DNA of 64,000 bases from CAVVGZ01 sp963841845 (GCA_963841845.1 CAWJEG010000005.1:376864-440863); one strand, 5' to 3'; counted from the first letter of the stretch, positions 18,566 through 29,062 are shown. Numbers and translations are program-made. Notes: a model not told the origin generated them from the sequence alone.

Positions 18566-19597
18566 ATGCAGGTTCCCTGTATAATGGGCGATCAAACGAT
18601 TAATCAGGCTCTTCCAACAATGAAGGAGCTCAACACAATGCTGGCTCCTTATCAAAAATCGGATGACCGCTATAGTATGCTGCAGATGTCGTCAAGCCTG
18701 TTCCTGTATATCCTTTTATGGATTCTGATGGCTTTAAGCCTGCAGGTCTCATACCTGCTCACCCTGGCACTTTCGGTAATTGCAGCCGGTTTCCTGGTTC
18801 GTGTCTTCATATTCTTTCATGACTGCGGGCATAATTCATTTTTTTCTTCTTTACAAGCCAATAAAATTGCCGGATTCTTCCTGGGTGTGCTGGTATTTAC
18901 CCCCAGCCTGCAGTGGTGGCACAGTCATTCTATTCATCACGCCTCCAGCGGCAACCTGGATAAACGCGGTATAGGGGATGTGGATACTATGACCGTCAGC
19001 GAATTTCGGAACAGCACCCCCATTAAGCAAGCATGGTACCGCTTTTTCCGCCATCCATTTACCCTGCTGGTGCTGGGACCATTCTTTTCATTTATCCTTT
19101 TACAGCGATTGCCTCTCCCTGCATTTGGAAAAAAAGAGAACCTCAACGTTCTCTGGACGAATCTTACCATCGTGGCCCTGGGTACAGTCATCAGCCTGGT
19201 TATCGGATTCAAAGCCTACCTCATGATACAACTCCCGGTAATGTTAATCGCCGGGTCAGCCGGGATCTGGCTGTTTTATGTCCAACACCAGTTTGCCGGT
19301 GTTTATTGGGCGCGGAAAAAGGACTGGAATTATGTTTCCTCAGCCTTGTTGGGCGCCTCTTATTACAAACTTCCAAAGATACTGCAATATATCAGCGGCA
19401 GCATCGGGTTTCACCAGATCCATCATCTCAGCCCGCGCATCCCCAACTATAAGCTCTCTGCAGCTTATCATGCCAGTCCAGTCATCCAGAAATGGTCTCA
19501 AGGGATCAGTCTTCGGGAAAGCCTGGGCTGCGCCGGCTTAAAATTATGGGATGAGGATAAAGAGCTGTTGGTTGGATTTAACAACCTTCGCACATAA
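18566..19597 (+). CDS. Fatty acid desaturase (membrane di-iron)
   Basis: A 343-residue membrane protein with the three histidine boxes of acyl-lipid desaturases: HDCGHN (85-90), HSHSIHH (119-125) and HQIHH near residue 288. Four hydrophobic helices surround them. It would insert a cis double bond in membrane-lipid acyl chains, using O2 and an electron donor. The start is uncertain: ATGs at 18566, 18584, 18620 and 18638 are in frame, and the last has AAGGAG 9 bases upstream. A TATAAT at 18579-18584 would support a later start. An O2-using enzyme is notable if the host is anaerobic. Confidence 0.83.
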   Translation: MQVPCIMGDQTINQALPTMKELNTMLAPYQKSDDRYSMLQMSSSLFLYILLWILMALSLQVSYLLTLALSVIAAGFLVRVFIFFHDCGHNSFFSSLQANKIAGFFLGVLVFTPSLQWWHSHSIHHASSGNLDKRGIGDVDTMTVSEFRNSTPIKQAWYRFFRHPFTLLVLGPFFSFILLQRLPLPAFGKKENLNVLWTNLTIVALGTVISLVIGFKAYLMIQLPVMLIAGSAGIWLFYVQHQFAGVYWARKKDWNYVSSALLGASYYKLPKILQYISGSIGFHQIHHLSPRIPNYKLSAAYHASPVIQKWSQGISLRESLGCAGLKLWDEDKELLVGFNNLRT

Positions 19598-19646
19598 ATC
19601 CATTATTAGTAAATTTAACTCCAACTTAGCGGCAATACACCATCAA

Positions 19647-20930
19647 TCATGTAACTTTAGAATGGTCACTGGAATAGCACCGGTAAATCTCTTTATCCAG
19701 GATATCCTTGATGCGGGACATAGCCCGGTTTATATCCACAAAACGTGTGTAAAGTGGAGCAATTCCCAGGCGGATGTTGTTGGGTGCGCGGAAATCAGGA
19801 ATTACCTTAATTCCCCCATCTGGAGCATCAATCAATGCCCGGTTGATGCGGTAACCTTCCGGGTGCTGCAGGGAAACATGCGAGCCGCGCTGCCCGGCAT
19901 CTGCCGGCGAACCCAGCTTGAAGCCCAGCGGGTATAGCCAATTTTCTGCCAGGTAAATTAAATACTCGCCTTGCAGTATGCTTTTTTCCCGGATTCGGTT
20001 GATCCCGGCTTCCAGCATCAGGTCAACACCCGGCTCGATGGCTTTCATAGCCAGGATGGGCGGTGTACCGGCTCGAAATCCTGCGATGCCTTCCGCTGGA
20101 GTAAATTCAAGGTCAAATGCAAACATATCCCTGGCAGCAAACCAACCCCACAATGGCGTATGGAGTTTTTCCTGCAGGTCGCGGCGGATGTAAAGGTAGG
20201 CCGGGGCTCCGGGACCGCCATTGAGGTATTTATAGGTACAGCCAACTGCCAGGTCGACTCCACAGGCGTTCAATTCAAGCGGGACGGCTCCGGCTGAATG
20301 GCTTAAATCCCACAACATGAACGCCCCAGCCTGGTGGGCAAGTTTTGTAACGTGCTCCATATCGTACATATAGGCACTCTTAAACGCCACGTGAGTCAAG
20401 CAAACCAATCCCGTTTGTTTATCGATTGCGTTTGCCACCGCATCAATTGGTATGGAAATTCCATCCTGGGATTTAACCAGGTCCAGGGTGTGTTTCTTTC
20501 CGAGCAGGTCGATTACGCCCTGGAGAATGTATAAATCAGTGGGGAAGTTGAATACATCACTGACAATCTTTTTCCTATCCGTATTATGCTGCAGGGCAGC
20601 TACAGCCAGCTTAAACAGATTGATGGAGGTTGAGTCAGTCACCAGCACTTCATCCGGCTGTGCCCCAATCAGCCTGGCTATCTTTGCCCCAAGCTGCATG
20701 GAATAATCAATCCAGCCGTCGTTCCAGGCTCGAATGAGCCGTTCCCCCCATTCGTATTGAACAACCTTTTGCATTTTTTTGGCACTTTCGATTGGCAGCC
20801 TTCCCAGGGAATTCCCATCCAGATAGATCAAGTCATCGTCAGTGATCGTAAAACGGGAACGAAAATGGGCCAGCTCATCCAGCCGGTCAAGTTCTTCAGC
20901 ATATCCGTAGCTTGTATTTGGAAAAATCAT
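19647..20930 (-). CDS. kynU: Kynureninase
   Basis: A PLP-dependent fold-type I enzyme of about 427 residues that cleaves kynurenine to anthranilate and alanine (tryptophan degradation, or NAD or anthranilate supply). Family signatures seen are YLDGNSLGRLP near the N-terminus, LWDLSHSAGAVPLEL, and CTYKYLNGGPGAPA containing the Schiff-base lysine. The start at 20930 (MIFPNTSYGYAEEL) has GGAGG 9 bases upstream; the in-frame ATG at 20960 has none. No other kynurenine-pathway gene is nearby, so it appears to stand alone. Confidence 0.9.
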   Translation of the reverse strand: MIFPNTSYGYAEELDRLDELAHFRSRFTITDDDLIYLDGNSLGRLPIESAKKMQKVVQYEWGERLIRAWNDGWIDYSMQLGAKIARLIGAQPDEVLVTDSTSINLFKLAVAALQHNTDRKKIVSDVFNFPTDLYILQGVIDLLGKKHTLDLVKSQDGISIPIDAVANAIDKQTGLVCLTHVAFKSAYMYDMEHVTKLAHQAGAFMLWDLSHSAGAVPLELNACGVDLAVGCTYKYLNGGPGAPAYLYIRRDLQEKLHTPLWGWFAARDMFAFDLEFTPAEGIAGFRAGTPPILAMKAIEPGVDLMLEAGINRIREKSILQGEYLIYLAENWLYPLGFKLGSPADAGQRGSHVSLQHPEGYRINRALIDAPDGGIKVIPDFRAPNNIRLGIAPLYTRFVDINRAMSRIKDILDKEIYRCYSSDHSKVT

Positions 20931-21056
20931 ACCTGGATTCCTCCGACCTTTCTTTGGCATATGTATTCAGAGTAATCATAATATTTATTGAATTTTTATG
21001 GTAATGGATTGCTGGAAAATTCGTTCCTCTTAGAATATTTTCGGAAATTTGGGGTA

Positions 21057-21099
21057 TTGACAGGTCGAATATTTTGAATATAATAACATATGTTATTAT
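21057..21099 (+). promoter_or_regulatory. padR promoter with overlapping palindromic operator
   Basis: TTGACA (21057-21062) and TATAAT (21079-21084) are separated by 16 bases. The -10 box is overlapped by a perfect 20-base palindrome, ATAATAACATATGTTATTAT (21080-21099). PadR proteins bind such AT-rich dyads, so autoregulation is the simplest reading. Confidence 0.75.
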
Positions 21100-21125
21100 T
21101 AACCTATAATAAGGGATAAATAATT

Positions 21126-21668
21126 ATGTCAATTGAATATGCGATTCTTGGATTGCTTGTGCAAGAGCCGATGAGCGGTTACGACCTCAAGAAAATCATC
21201 TCAAGGTCCAATACATTTTACTGGTCAGGAAACAACAACCAGATTTATAACGAATTAATCAGTCTACATAAGGATGGATTTCTGAGTCAGGAGATCATTT
21301 TCCAGGAGAACAAGCCACCCAGGAAAATTTATGCCGTTACCGGGAGTGGAAAAGAAAAACTTGTCGGGTGGCTCCGGTTAAAACCCCAGCCCCCTGAAAG
21401 AAAACACCCCTTCCTCATCCAGCTGGCCTGGGCAAATCTGCTTTCAGAACCGGAAGTAGATGAAATGCTTGCCGGTTATGAGGAAGAAATATCGACCCGG
21501 TTGGTTATGGCTCAACGCCAGGAAGATTTAACGATGGCGAATCAAATATTAACATCCCGCCAGTCATTTTTCTGGGAACATATCCAAAAGAACTGGATTG
21601 GTTTTTACCGTACCGAACTGGAATGGATACAATCGTTAAGAGCAGAATTAGGGAATAAGGCAAGCTGA
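21126..21668 (+). CDS. PadR-family transcriptional regulator
   Basis: A 180-residue protein. The N-terminal winged helix begins MSIEYAILGLLVQEPMSGYDLKK, the PadR signature, with the recognition helix around NQIYNELISLHKDGFL and a wing at KIYAVTGSGKEKL. The C-terminal half is the helical Vir_act_alpha_C-type dimerisation domain. It starts 27 bases after an operator-like palindrome and probably represses itself. The next gene starts one base after its stop, so the pair is an operon; the inducer is unknown. Confidence 0.88.
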   Translation: MSIEYAILGLLVQEPMSGYDLKKIISRSNTFYWSGNNNQIYNELISLHKDGFLSQEIIFQENKPPRKIYAVTGSGKEKLVGWLRLKPQPPERKHPFLIQLAWANLLSEPEVDEMLAGYEEEISTRLVMAQRQEDLTMANQILTSRQSFFWEHIQKNWIGFYRTELEWIQSLRAELGNKAS

Positions 21669-21669
21669 A

Positions 21670-21987
21670 ATGACCGTAATCACCACACATAACAATTATT
21701 ACTATTTCCTTCAAAGAGGACAGTCCGGGAATTTAGAGGATGTAGATTTCTTGATGCAAGTTCTGGAAACGGAACCATCCATATCAGCAGTCAAATTAGT
21801 AGATTTTGCCCTGGGATTTGTTCGCAACCATCAAGGAAAAGAACGACTGCGCTATTATTTGTTTGAAGGGGTACAAATCCAGCGCAATTATGCCGCTCTT
21901 TATTTCAAGAGGGCGGGACACATTGATCTTCTGGAACGGGCATTCATTGAGGGAAAAATTGACTGCGAGCAGGCATTTGCCTCGTAA
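21670..21987 (+). CDS. Hypothetical protein in operon with padR
   Basis: A 105-residue protein whose ATG lies one base beyond the PadR stop. It is probably all-helical (EDVDFLMQVLETEPSISAVKLVDFALGF) with no membrane segment or signal peptide. I do not recognise the family. Being the only gene co-transcribed with PadR, it may be the regulator's partner or its real target. Confidence 0.65.
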   Translation: MTVITTHNNYYYFLQRGQSGNLEDVDFLMQVLETEPSISAVKLVDFALGFVRNHQGKERLRYYLFEGVQIQRNYAALYFKRAGHIDLLERAFIEGKIDCEQAFAS

Positions 21988-21997
21988 TAATCATCAA

Positions 21998-22022
21998 AAC
22001 ACCCACTCTGGAGGGGGTGTTC
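21998..22022 (+). terminator. Probable terminator after the padR operon
   Basis: AACACCC pairs with GGGTGTT around an 11-base spacer just after the hypothetical gene. Only TTC follows, so it is a weak intrinsic terminator. Confidence 0.5.
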
Positions 22023-22087
22023 ACGAATCACCCCCTCGAAACGATTGCTGCACCTTATCTGTAGATGTTTCTGCCTGGAAATACTTA

Positions 22088-22609
22088 TTACAATAAATGT
22101 GTGCCACCGGGTTTGTGAATGATTTTGTGGTGAACAGTTCCACTACCCGTCTGAATCACGCTTATAGATCCATCGATTTCAAGGACTGCCATTTCAACCT
22201 CTCCAATTTCGGCCACGCCATGTTCACGCATTGCTGCATGCAGCGATTCCTCGTCTATCCCTTCATGGAGCAAATTTTTTGTAATAATTTCACCACGCAG
22301 TACCAGCAAGGTTGGGGTTCCTTCTACGAAACGGCGCAGTCGCGGTGAATGCATGCGAAGACGAGCCAAACTTACGTTCATCACCAGCAGTACAACCGCC
22401 GCCAAAATTCCACCTAAAAGGCTGGTATCCGGACCAACCATGGCGTTTTGTACGGCATTGGCAATCAAGAGTAAGAGCACCAGGTCGAACACCGTCATTT
22501 GTCCAATTTCACGTTTTCCAGAGAGGCGCAGACCAACGATGATAACGAGATAGACAACCACCGTTCTTATAATGATATTTACTGCAGTCTGTAAATCCAG
22601 GGAAATCAT
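22088..22609 (-). CDS. DUF421 (YetF/YcaP-like) membrane protein
   Basis: A 173-residue protein with three N-terminal helices (VNIIIRTVVVYLVIIVGLRLSG; MTVFDLVLLLLIANAVQ; LLGGILAAVVLLVMNVSLARL) and a soluble C-terminal half (PTLLVLRGEIITKNLLHEGI, then MREHGVAEIGEVEMAVLEIDG) typical of DUF421. Members are inner-membrane proteins often induced in envelope stress or sporulation, with no agreed biochemical role. It lies downstream of the HtrA-like protease in the same orientation, separated by a strong hairpin. Confidence 0.82.
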   Translation of the reverse strand: MISLDLQTAVNIIIRTVVVYLVIIVGLRLSGKREIGQMTVFDLVLLLLIANAVQNAMVGPDTSLLGGILAAVVLLVMNVSLARLRMHSPRLRRFVEGTPTLLVLRGEIITKNLLHEGIDEESLHAAMREHGVAEIGEVEMAVLEIDGSISVIQTGSGTVHHKIIHKPGGTHLL

Positions 22610-22706
22610 AAGATAGTTGATACCTTTTTTTAATTATAGACTTGTCCATCAATATATGGCATTATAAAATTGAATCCAGCAATCGCACATCACCTTTATT
22701 AAACGT

Positions 22707-22732
22707 TTTGGGCAGCCTTCCGGCTGCCCAAA
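22707..22732. terminator. Hairpin between the HtrA-like and DUF421 genes
   Basis: A perfect 11-bp stem (TTTGGGCAGCC / GGCTGCCCAAA) with a 4-base loop lies downstream of the protease stop. The downstream U-tract on the minus strand is weak (AACGTTTAAT). Confidence 0.65.
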
Positions 22733-22769
22733 CAATAATTGGATGGATGATTTTTGTTTTAGAAAATCA

Positions 22770-24468
22770 TTATCCGGGATTAATGGTTATTTCAAGTTCT
22801 GTACCGTCCCTCAAAATAGTGAGGGATAACTCTTTGTCAGTGGTCAATTGTCCAAGGGCATCCTTCAATTCCTGAATTGTCGCAACCGGTTCGCCATTCA
22901 CAGCTGTGATGATGTCCCCGCCTATTTTCACCTGCTCACCATTAAGGCTCACAGATTCTGTACCACCGCGTAATCCTGCTGTATCTGCCAGGGTGTCAGG
23001 ATTCACTTCCACCACCAGCACTCCCTGCTGATCATTGGACAGGTTCATCTCCTGTGCAATGGATTCATCTACAGTCATCCCGATAATCCCAAGGGTTACA
23101 CCACGTGATACAGGCTCTGCAGCGGGACCATTTTCCTCATCAGATGATGGGCGAGCCGCCAGGGTTACACTGATGATCTCCTCTTTGCCGTCACGGAGGA
23201 TGGTTAATGTAGCCTTTTGACCCACTTTTGTGCTGGTAGCCAGGTAGGAAATCAAGTCTTCCATATCTTTTACTGGCTGGTCGTCTATAGCGGTGATTAC
23301 ATCGCCCCCGACATTGGTTGTCTGTCCATCAATGGTAACTTCCTGGGTACTGCCTTGTAAGTTTGCATTTTCTGCAGGGCTTTGTGGGAACACTTCGTTA
23401 ACCAGTGCCCCGCGCTGGCCTGGCATCCAGATCCATTGCTTTGGCAAGGTCAGGGATCAGGGAGGTTCCGCTGATTCCCAGCCAGGGGTGGATATATTCC
23501 CCGTCCTTGATCAGGACAGGAATGACGTTGTTCACAATAGAAGCCGGGATGGCAAACCCGATGCCGGCATTGGCGCCTGAGGTTGATTCAATCGCCGATG
23601 TCACACCGATGACCTGCCCCTGCGCATCAACCAGTACACCGCCAGAATTTCCCGGATTGATGGGTGCGTCCGTTTGAATCACTTCCGGGATGGTATAGGA
23701 GCGGCTTGATGAAAAATCAGCCGGAAGAGAACGTCCCACGGCACTGATAATCCCGGCCGTCATGGAGCCTTCCAATCCGTACGGGTTTCCGATAGCTATT
23801 GCCAATTGGCCTACATTGACCGGGGCATCCCCGGCCATCTGAACCGGGCTGAGTTGATTGGCCGGGACATCTACTTTAACCACAGCCAGGTCACTATCCG
23901 GATCGGTTCCCACCAGGGTCGCCGGGACGATGCTGCCGTCACTAAAGGTCACCTCGATCTTCTCAGCACCATTAACAACATGGTTATTGGTCACGATATT
24001 TCCACTCTGATCCCAGACAAAACCAGACCCAAGCCCGCTCTGGTACTGTTCCAGACCTTCTTCGTTTCCATTCTCTCCATTTCCATCATTTTCATTCCCG
24101 GGGGGCATATTAAAAAACGGGAAACCCGGTATCTCGGACATGCCAAGATCGCTCAGGTCCACTTTGGATGTAACCCGGATGTTGACCACCGACGGATTTA
24201 CATTGGAGTAAACGTCCTGCAGCGCTCCCTGGTAGGCCGCAATGAGATCCATCGAAGCACTGCTTACCTGGGGGACTGCAGCATTCGGTTCAGCAGGCTG
24301 TTCAGAAACCTGATCAACAAGCTTTTCGACAGCCTGTTCAGCAGTCGGGACAGCCTGTTGAATGCTATCAGCCAGGTCAGAAATCGACAATCCGCTGGGA
24401 GCGCAGGCCGTAAGGGCAGTCAGCGCCAGTAATAAGAACAGGGATATACCAACAATTTGTTTTTTCAT
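22770..24468 (-). pseudogene. HtrA/DegP-type (S1C) lipoprotein serine protease, frame disrupted
   Basis: A composite of about 565 residues. Signal peptide and lipobox LTAC put the lipidated Cys at residue 22. A low-complexity acidic linker (PPGNENDGNGENGNEEG) precedes the trypsin-like domain with His163 (TNNHV), Asp193 (SDLAVVK) and Ser275 (NPGNSGG). Two PDZ domains follow. The frame shifts once near 23400-23450, between the protease and first PDZ domain, so a protease without PDZ domains would be made if the shift is real. HtrA proteins degrade misfolded exported proteins. It lies just downstream of a histidine kinase/response regulator pair, which fits an envelope-stress response. Confidence 0.8.
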
Positions 24469-24621
24469 GATTTTCTCCTCAATAGTTTATTAATCCAGGA
24501 ATTTACCTGGATTGATACCAATTCAATCTTATGACAATGATATGATTTGTACTTTAATAGGAGAATAAGCCAACCTTATGGTTTGCTTAAGAAATATGCT
24601 TCTGGTTTTATTCTATGGATC

Positions 24622-26013
24622 TTAGACAGGGATTTTTATGGTAAAACAGGAGCCCAACCCAGGCTCGCTGGTCAATTCAATTTCCCCGCCATGAGCAGTG
24701 ACAATATCACGGGCGATACTCAATCCCAGCCCCATTCCCTGGACAATGCGTCGTCCCTGAGGTCCGCGGTAGAATGGCTGGAATATTTTCTCCTGCTCTT
24801 GCAATGGTATGCCCGGTCCGGAATCAGTTACCTCGATAACCAATATATCGTCATAGATTTTCACGGCAATGCCCACCGGTTTGCCGGCGGTGGTAAATTT
24901 GACAGCATTGCTTAGCAGATTGCCAACGGCCTGAGACATACGATCAGGGTCCATCAAAAATTCAGGTAAATCTGCCTGGATTTCTTCCTGCCATAAGGCT
25001 CCCTTTTGCCGGGCAGCCGCAGCCCAGGGAGGTAAAATTTCCCCAAACCACCCATTAAGCGAGACAGGTACGCGATTCAGGGGTTGTTGACCTAAGAACT
25101 GGCCATACAGCCCCGCCAGGTCATTAAGCAGCCTCTGCAGACGGATGGTTTCACTATCCAATCCAGCCATCAGATCAGCAGCCAACTTTTGATCCTGATC
25201 GGCACCTTTCATTAATGCTTGAATGGCGGAACGGATAGCCCCTAACGGCCGGCCCAATTCATGAACAAGGTTGGCAAGCAGCTGCCGCCGCGATTGTTCC
25301 AGGCTGTTCAAACGGTCCACCAGGGTATTTACCTCATTCGCTAAGCTGCGTAGTTCATCCGGACCCTTTTCTTCAACATGGATTTTCCAATCGCCTCCCG
25401 CCAATGCCCGGATGGAATTGGTCACCTGCTGGATGGGGCGATTGATGAATAAGGCAAAGTACGAACCAAGCCCGACACCTGCCAGCACGCCGAGCAGAAG
25501 AATCCCTCCCATCAGGTAGCGCAGGCGGTAAATCTCCTCCGAGACAGTCAATACCTTTGTCGTCAAACGGATGATGCCAATCTGCTGTCCATTAAGGTCA
25601 TATACCGGGGCAAATACTTCAGCCAGCGCCCCGCGCTTTAACTGGACAAATTCACCCTGTGAAACACCGGAGATATCCGGCAGGTCCAAAATTTGGGTGC
25701 CTAATTCGCTGCCGGATGAGTCACTGGATGCCAGCAGCCGCCCATCCAGGGTCACAAAGGAAACCCGACCGCTCAAATATGGACTGACCCCATTGACCAG
25801 TGACTGGGCTATTTGACTGTTTTGCCAGATCAACGGCTGATTTCGGGTGATTTCAGACATCAAGGTGGCATCTTTTATTAAATACTGGTAAACCATGGGG
25901 AGTAATATGCGGGTTTCCAGGACATAAACCATGGCTGCCCCCATCAGCGGGATGATAAGCAGCACCGGGATGATATGGCTGAGAATCAGGCGGTTGCGTA
26001 AGGAGCGGAACAT
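24622..26013 (-). CDS. Membrane sensor histidine kinase
   Basis: A 463-residue kinase. Helix 1 (about 9-31), an extracytoplasmic sensing domain of about 130 residues, helix 2 (about 167-190) and HAMP (RPIQQVTNSIRALAGGDW) are followed by dimerisation and ATPase domains. His251 in LVHELGRPLGAI is the phosphorylation site; NLLSNAVKF (N box), DSGPGIP (G1) and GMGLGLSIA (G2) are present. It starts 7 bases after the response regulator stop. With the downstream HtrA-like protease it probably senses envelope damage. Confidence 0.9.
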   Translation of the reverse strand: MFRSLRNRLILSHIIPVLLIIPLMGAAMVYVLETRILLPMVYQYLIKDATLMSEITRNQPLIWQNSQIAQSLVNGVSPYLSGRVSFVTLDGRLLASSDSSGSELGTQILDLPDISGVSQGEFVQLKRGALAEVFAPVYDLNGQQIGIIRLTTKVLTVSEEIYRLRYLMGGILLLGVLAGVGLGSYFALFINRPIQQVTNSIRALAGGDWKIHVEEKGPDELRSLANEVNTLVDRLNSLEQSRRQLLANLVHELGRPLGAIRSAIQALMKGADQDQKLAADLMAGLDSETIRLQRLLNDLAGLYGQFLGQQPLNRVPVSLNGWFGEILPPWAAAARQKGALWQEEIQADLPEFLMDPDRMSQAVGNLLSNAVKFTTAGKPVGIAVKIYDDILVIEVTDSGPGIPLQEQEKIFQPFYRGPQGRRIVQGMGLGLSIARDIVTAHGGEIELTSEPGLGSCFTIKIPV

Positions 26014-26020
26014 TATCCCT

Positions 26021-26728
26021 CTACCCGGTAAATTTCGGAACCAGTTTGTAACCTACACCCCTCACCGTAAGGATACGTTGCGGATGATCTGGATCAGTCT
26101 CAAGTTTCTGCCGCAGCCAGCGGATATGCACATAGACAACCTGCGGTTGACCGGTGAATTCTGCTCCCCACACTGTTGCCAGCAATTCGTTCGTGGCAAT
26201 CACTTTTTGGGGAGAGGATGCCAGGACCAGCAGCAGATCAAATTCCCGGGGGGATAAATTGAGGGTTTTCCCGTCACAGGATGCTGAATGGGATTGGGGG
26301 TCGATTTCCAGATCACCGACTACCAGAGGGCTGGAGGATTTATCAGGCTGGGTTTTGCCTTCCACCCTGCGCAGTACAGCCTTGATATGTGCCAGGAGAA
26401 CATCGGCATCAAAAGGCTTGGTAATGTAATCGTCAGCACCAAGTTCAAGCCCAACCACTTCATCCAGTTCACGCCTGCGTGCGGTAAGAAAAATAACGGG
26501 GAGATCATGACCGGTTTTCAGTTCCCGCAGGGCATCCAGCCCATCCATGCCTGGCAAGCCGATATCGAGAAGTACCAGGTCGGGGAGACCATTCGGCTGC
26601 CGGACCAGCGCCAGGGCATCCTCTGCATTGGCAGCCGTGAAGACCTGGTAGCCAGCCTGTTCCAGGTGGAATGCCAGGCTGCGCCGCATCAAAATATCAT
26701 CATCAACAAGCAGTATCTTCCGGGACAT
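26021..26728 (-). CDS. OmpR/PhoB-family response regulator
   Basis: A 235-residue regulator. The receiver domain has the acidic pair Asp10/Asp11, phospho-acceptor Asp55 (LVLLDIGLPG), the Thr of FLTARR and the Lys of DYITKPFD. The C-terminal winged helix (NLSPREFDLLLVLASSPQKVI, then VYVHIRWLRQKLE, RGVGYKLV) binds DNA. It is first in a tight operon with the histidine kinase and the likely effector is the HtrA-like gene downstream. Confidence 0.92.
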   Translation of the reverse strand: MSRKILLVDDDILMRRSLAFHLEQAGYQVFTAANAEDALALVRQPNGLPDLVLLDIGLPGMDGLDALRELKTGHDLPVIFLTARRRELDEVVGLELGADDYITKPFDADVLLAHIKAVLRRVEGKTQPDKSSSPLVVGDLEIDPQSHSASCDGKTLNLSPREFDLLLVLASSPQKVIATNELLATVWGAEFTGQPQVVYVHIRWLRQKLETDPDHPQRILTVRGVGYKLVPKFTG

Positions 26729-27150
26729 GATACTAGTTTACACCCTGGTGATACTTTTAATGGCATAACCAGTATGATCTGAACCCCTTGACTGAATACA
26801 TTAGCAGGCATACCCGAAATTTATTATCCTATTAGAGCATCGAGTTCTTTTGCTCAATTTATTCGCTTGGAGAGAAATCCACTCACTGGATTTAATTCTT
26901 CGTTCACTTTGCTTTGCCACAGCAGGAAATGTTTATCCAGTAGGGTAAGCATGCAGTGGCTTTTCCTGATTTCAACATTAACCGGATTGGCAGTTTCCGA
27001 TGATGGGCTGGACCCGGCATTGATTCTTATGATCGAGTATGGGATTAGAAATATAAAGGGGACATAATTCTACCCGTCGTTTCATATACAGGATTTGCAA
27101 TACGATTTGGGGAAATACCAGCAAACCTGGCCGTTTAAGCGTTATGCGAA
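26729..27150. other. Intergenic stretch, no gene found
   Basis: This 422-base region lies upstream of the two-component operon and downstream of the glycosyltransferase composite. Only a 66-codon ORF without support occurs. I see no clear terminator or promoter consensus. Confidence 0.35.
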
Positions 27151-29062
27151 TTACTGGATGGATGCTTTATTAAAATAAAAGGATGGGTTTTTTACTGCCA
27201 GGTAGATAAATATTTTGTCAATGCCCTTATTCTTAACCGTTGCGGGAAGATCCCCCACGATCAACTTTCCCTCATCCTGGGTAGACAACGGATAAGACTG
27301 CAGCAGAAGGGCTTTGCCACCCCGGCTGAGTTCGACGTCAAAGCGGCCTTCCCCAACAAGGTCAATAGAGATTTCCTTCGGATAAACGGGCTGGTCAAAA
27401 ACCAGTTGAATGCCTCCCGTTTTTACCTTCACCGGCTGTCCATCCTGATTGCAACCGGCTTCATCGCAGGTCAGCTTGATGGCATTTGGGTAGCGGTAGG
27501 CTTCAAAGTCGATGAGGTGGTCATAGGCACCGGAATTCATCCTCCAGATTTCCGAGATTCTCTCCCTGGAAAAAGTACCTCCGCGGATGATCACCTTCAT
27601 GTGCTCAAAAAACTCAGCCAGGTTTTTATCCTCGATCTCATTACTGGCATACCCGCTTTCAATGGTTTCTGTATACCCGTCCGGGACAACCCGGTACAAA
27701 TGTCCGGGCCACCAGTTCATGCCCCGGTTGTAAGGGGGCAGCCTGGCAATCATTGCATCCGGTAGGCCGACAGGATCAATAATGTGCATCTGTGGACCGG
27801 CAAAATATCCAAAAAAACCAATCGACGCAAATTTATACACCTGGTTTGGGTCTGCTTCCCTGGCGGCAATCGCCGCAGCCGCCCATTCTTGACTCAAATC
27901 CATCTCTGTGTTGATGTAGCCATTCCGTAAAAGTCTTGTATATGGCGAGTAGTTTAAGTCGCGAATGACCGGTGGTATTAAAAACCTCCTGTGATCTCAA
28001 TGGCGGTTCCAATAAGAAAACCGGCATCGGGGCCGATAAACCCAGCAATACAATCCCGGCAATCCCTGCCAGGATGTAGCGTTGTTTTATCTCAGCATAA
28101 TCCATCCGGGATAGAATTACAGCAGCGATTAATAAAGGCGCAGTGAAGAACCTGCCCAGGTAGGAATCTCCCGCCAGGTAGATGATGTAGACTAAATAAA
28201 GAAAGATTGAAATTACCAGGGGGTACAGGGAAGTTATTTTCTTCCATAAAACTCCCAGGATTGCCGCCAGCATAATCACCAGGGTGATCAGGTCATAATA
28301 AAAGGTCTGCTCGAAGTACCATAATCCCTGCCTGAGAACATTCTCAAACGGAAAAACCCCGGTAATTTTTGAATAGGCAGTATTCGGTAACGGGAATCCA
28401 TAATAAACGGTGGCGAATGCTTCCCAGGCCAGGAACGGGAGCTGGCCTGCAGCCATCCATACCAACCCCATGAGCCAATGTTTTTTCTCCAGTTTAATGA
28501 ACTCATAAACCATGGGGGGTAAAAATAACAGGGCAGCGTCCATCCTGTTCATGAGCCCAAATGAACTAACCAGGGAGAGCATGAATAGCTTTTTATTCCC
28601 GCTCTCCATGCAAAAGTAAATCCAAAAAAAGATGACCAGGAGCAGGTGGGTGAGCGGGTTCTCCAACCCTGAGGTGGAATAATCCACGTAGGCATTGGAT
28701 AGTGTCAATACCAGGACGGCAATGATACCGCCCAGGATTGTTTTGGATACTTTGAAGACCAGGATTACCACGGCAGCCAGGGAAACGATGATGGAAAGAA
28801 ACATACCTACCAGGTAGTTGCTGCGGAAGAAATAATAGATGGCAGTCTGCAGGAGCATCCATAGGGGATGGGTGTACACCTGTACTTTTTCTGCGATGTT
28901 CCAGGTAAATTTATAACCATTGACGGCATTATCAATTACGCGGAATGTGATGTAAGCATCGTCGCATAGCCAGGCCCGGTAGGTTATCACCCCTGCAAAC
29001 AGAGCGATCAAAAAAAGCAATAAATACAGGGGATATTTCTTTTGAATATTACTCGCAGTCAT
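27151..29062 (-). pseudogene. GT-C membrane glycosyltransferase (AftB-like), frame disrupted
   Basis: A composite of about 637 residues starting at 29062 (MTASNIQKKYPLYLLL; AAGGAAAAA upstream). The first part is polytopic with the luminal motif LCDDAYITFRVIDNAVNG, then YTHPLWMLLQ, characteristic of GT-C transferases that use lipid-linked sugars, as in mycobacterial arabinofuranosyltransferase AftB. After ten or so helices a soluble beta-rich domain follows (GFFGYFAGPQMHIIDPVGLPD). The frame shifts once near 27900-27990 at the domain boundary. The probable role is transfer of a sugar from a polyprenyl carrier to a cell-surface glycan; donor and acceptor are unknown. Confidence 0.65.

Noticed and set aside
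26867..27067. 66-codon plus-strand ORF as a small gene
   Set aside because: No ribosome site, no motif, and unusual composition for the region.
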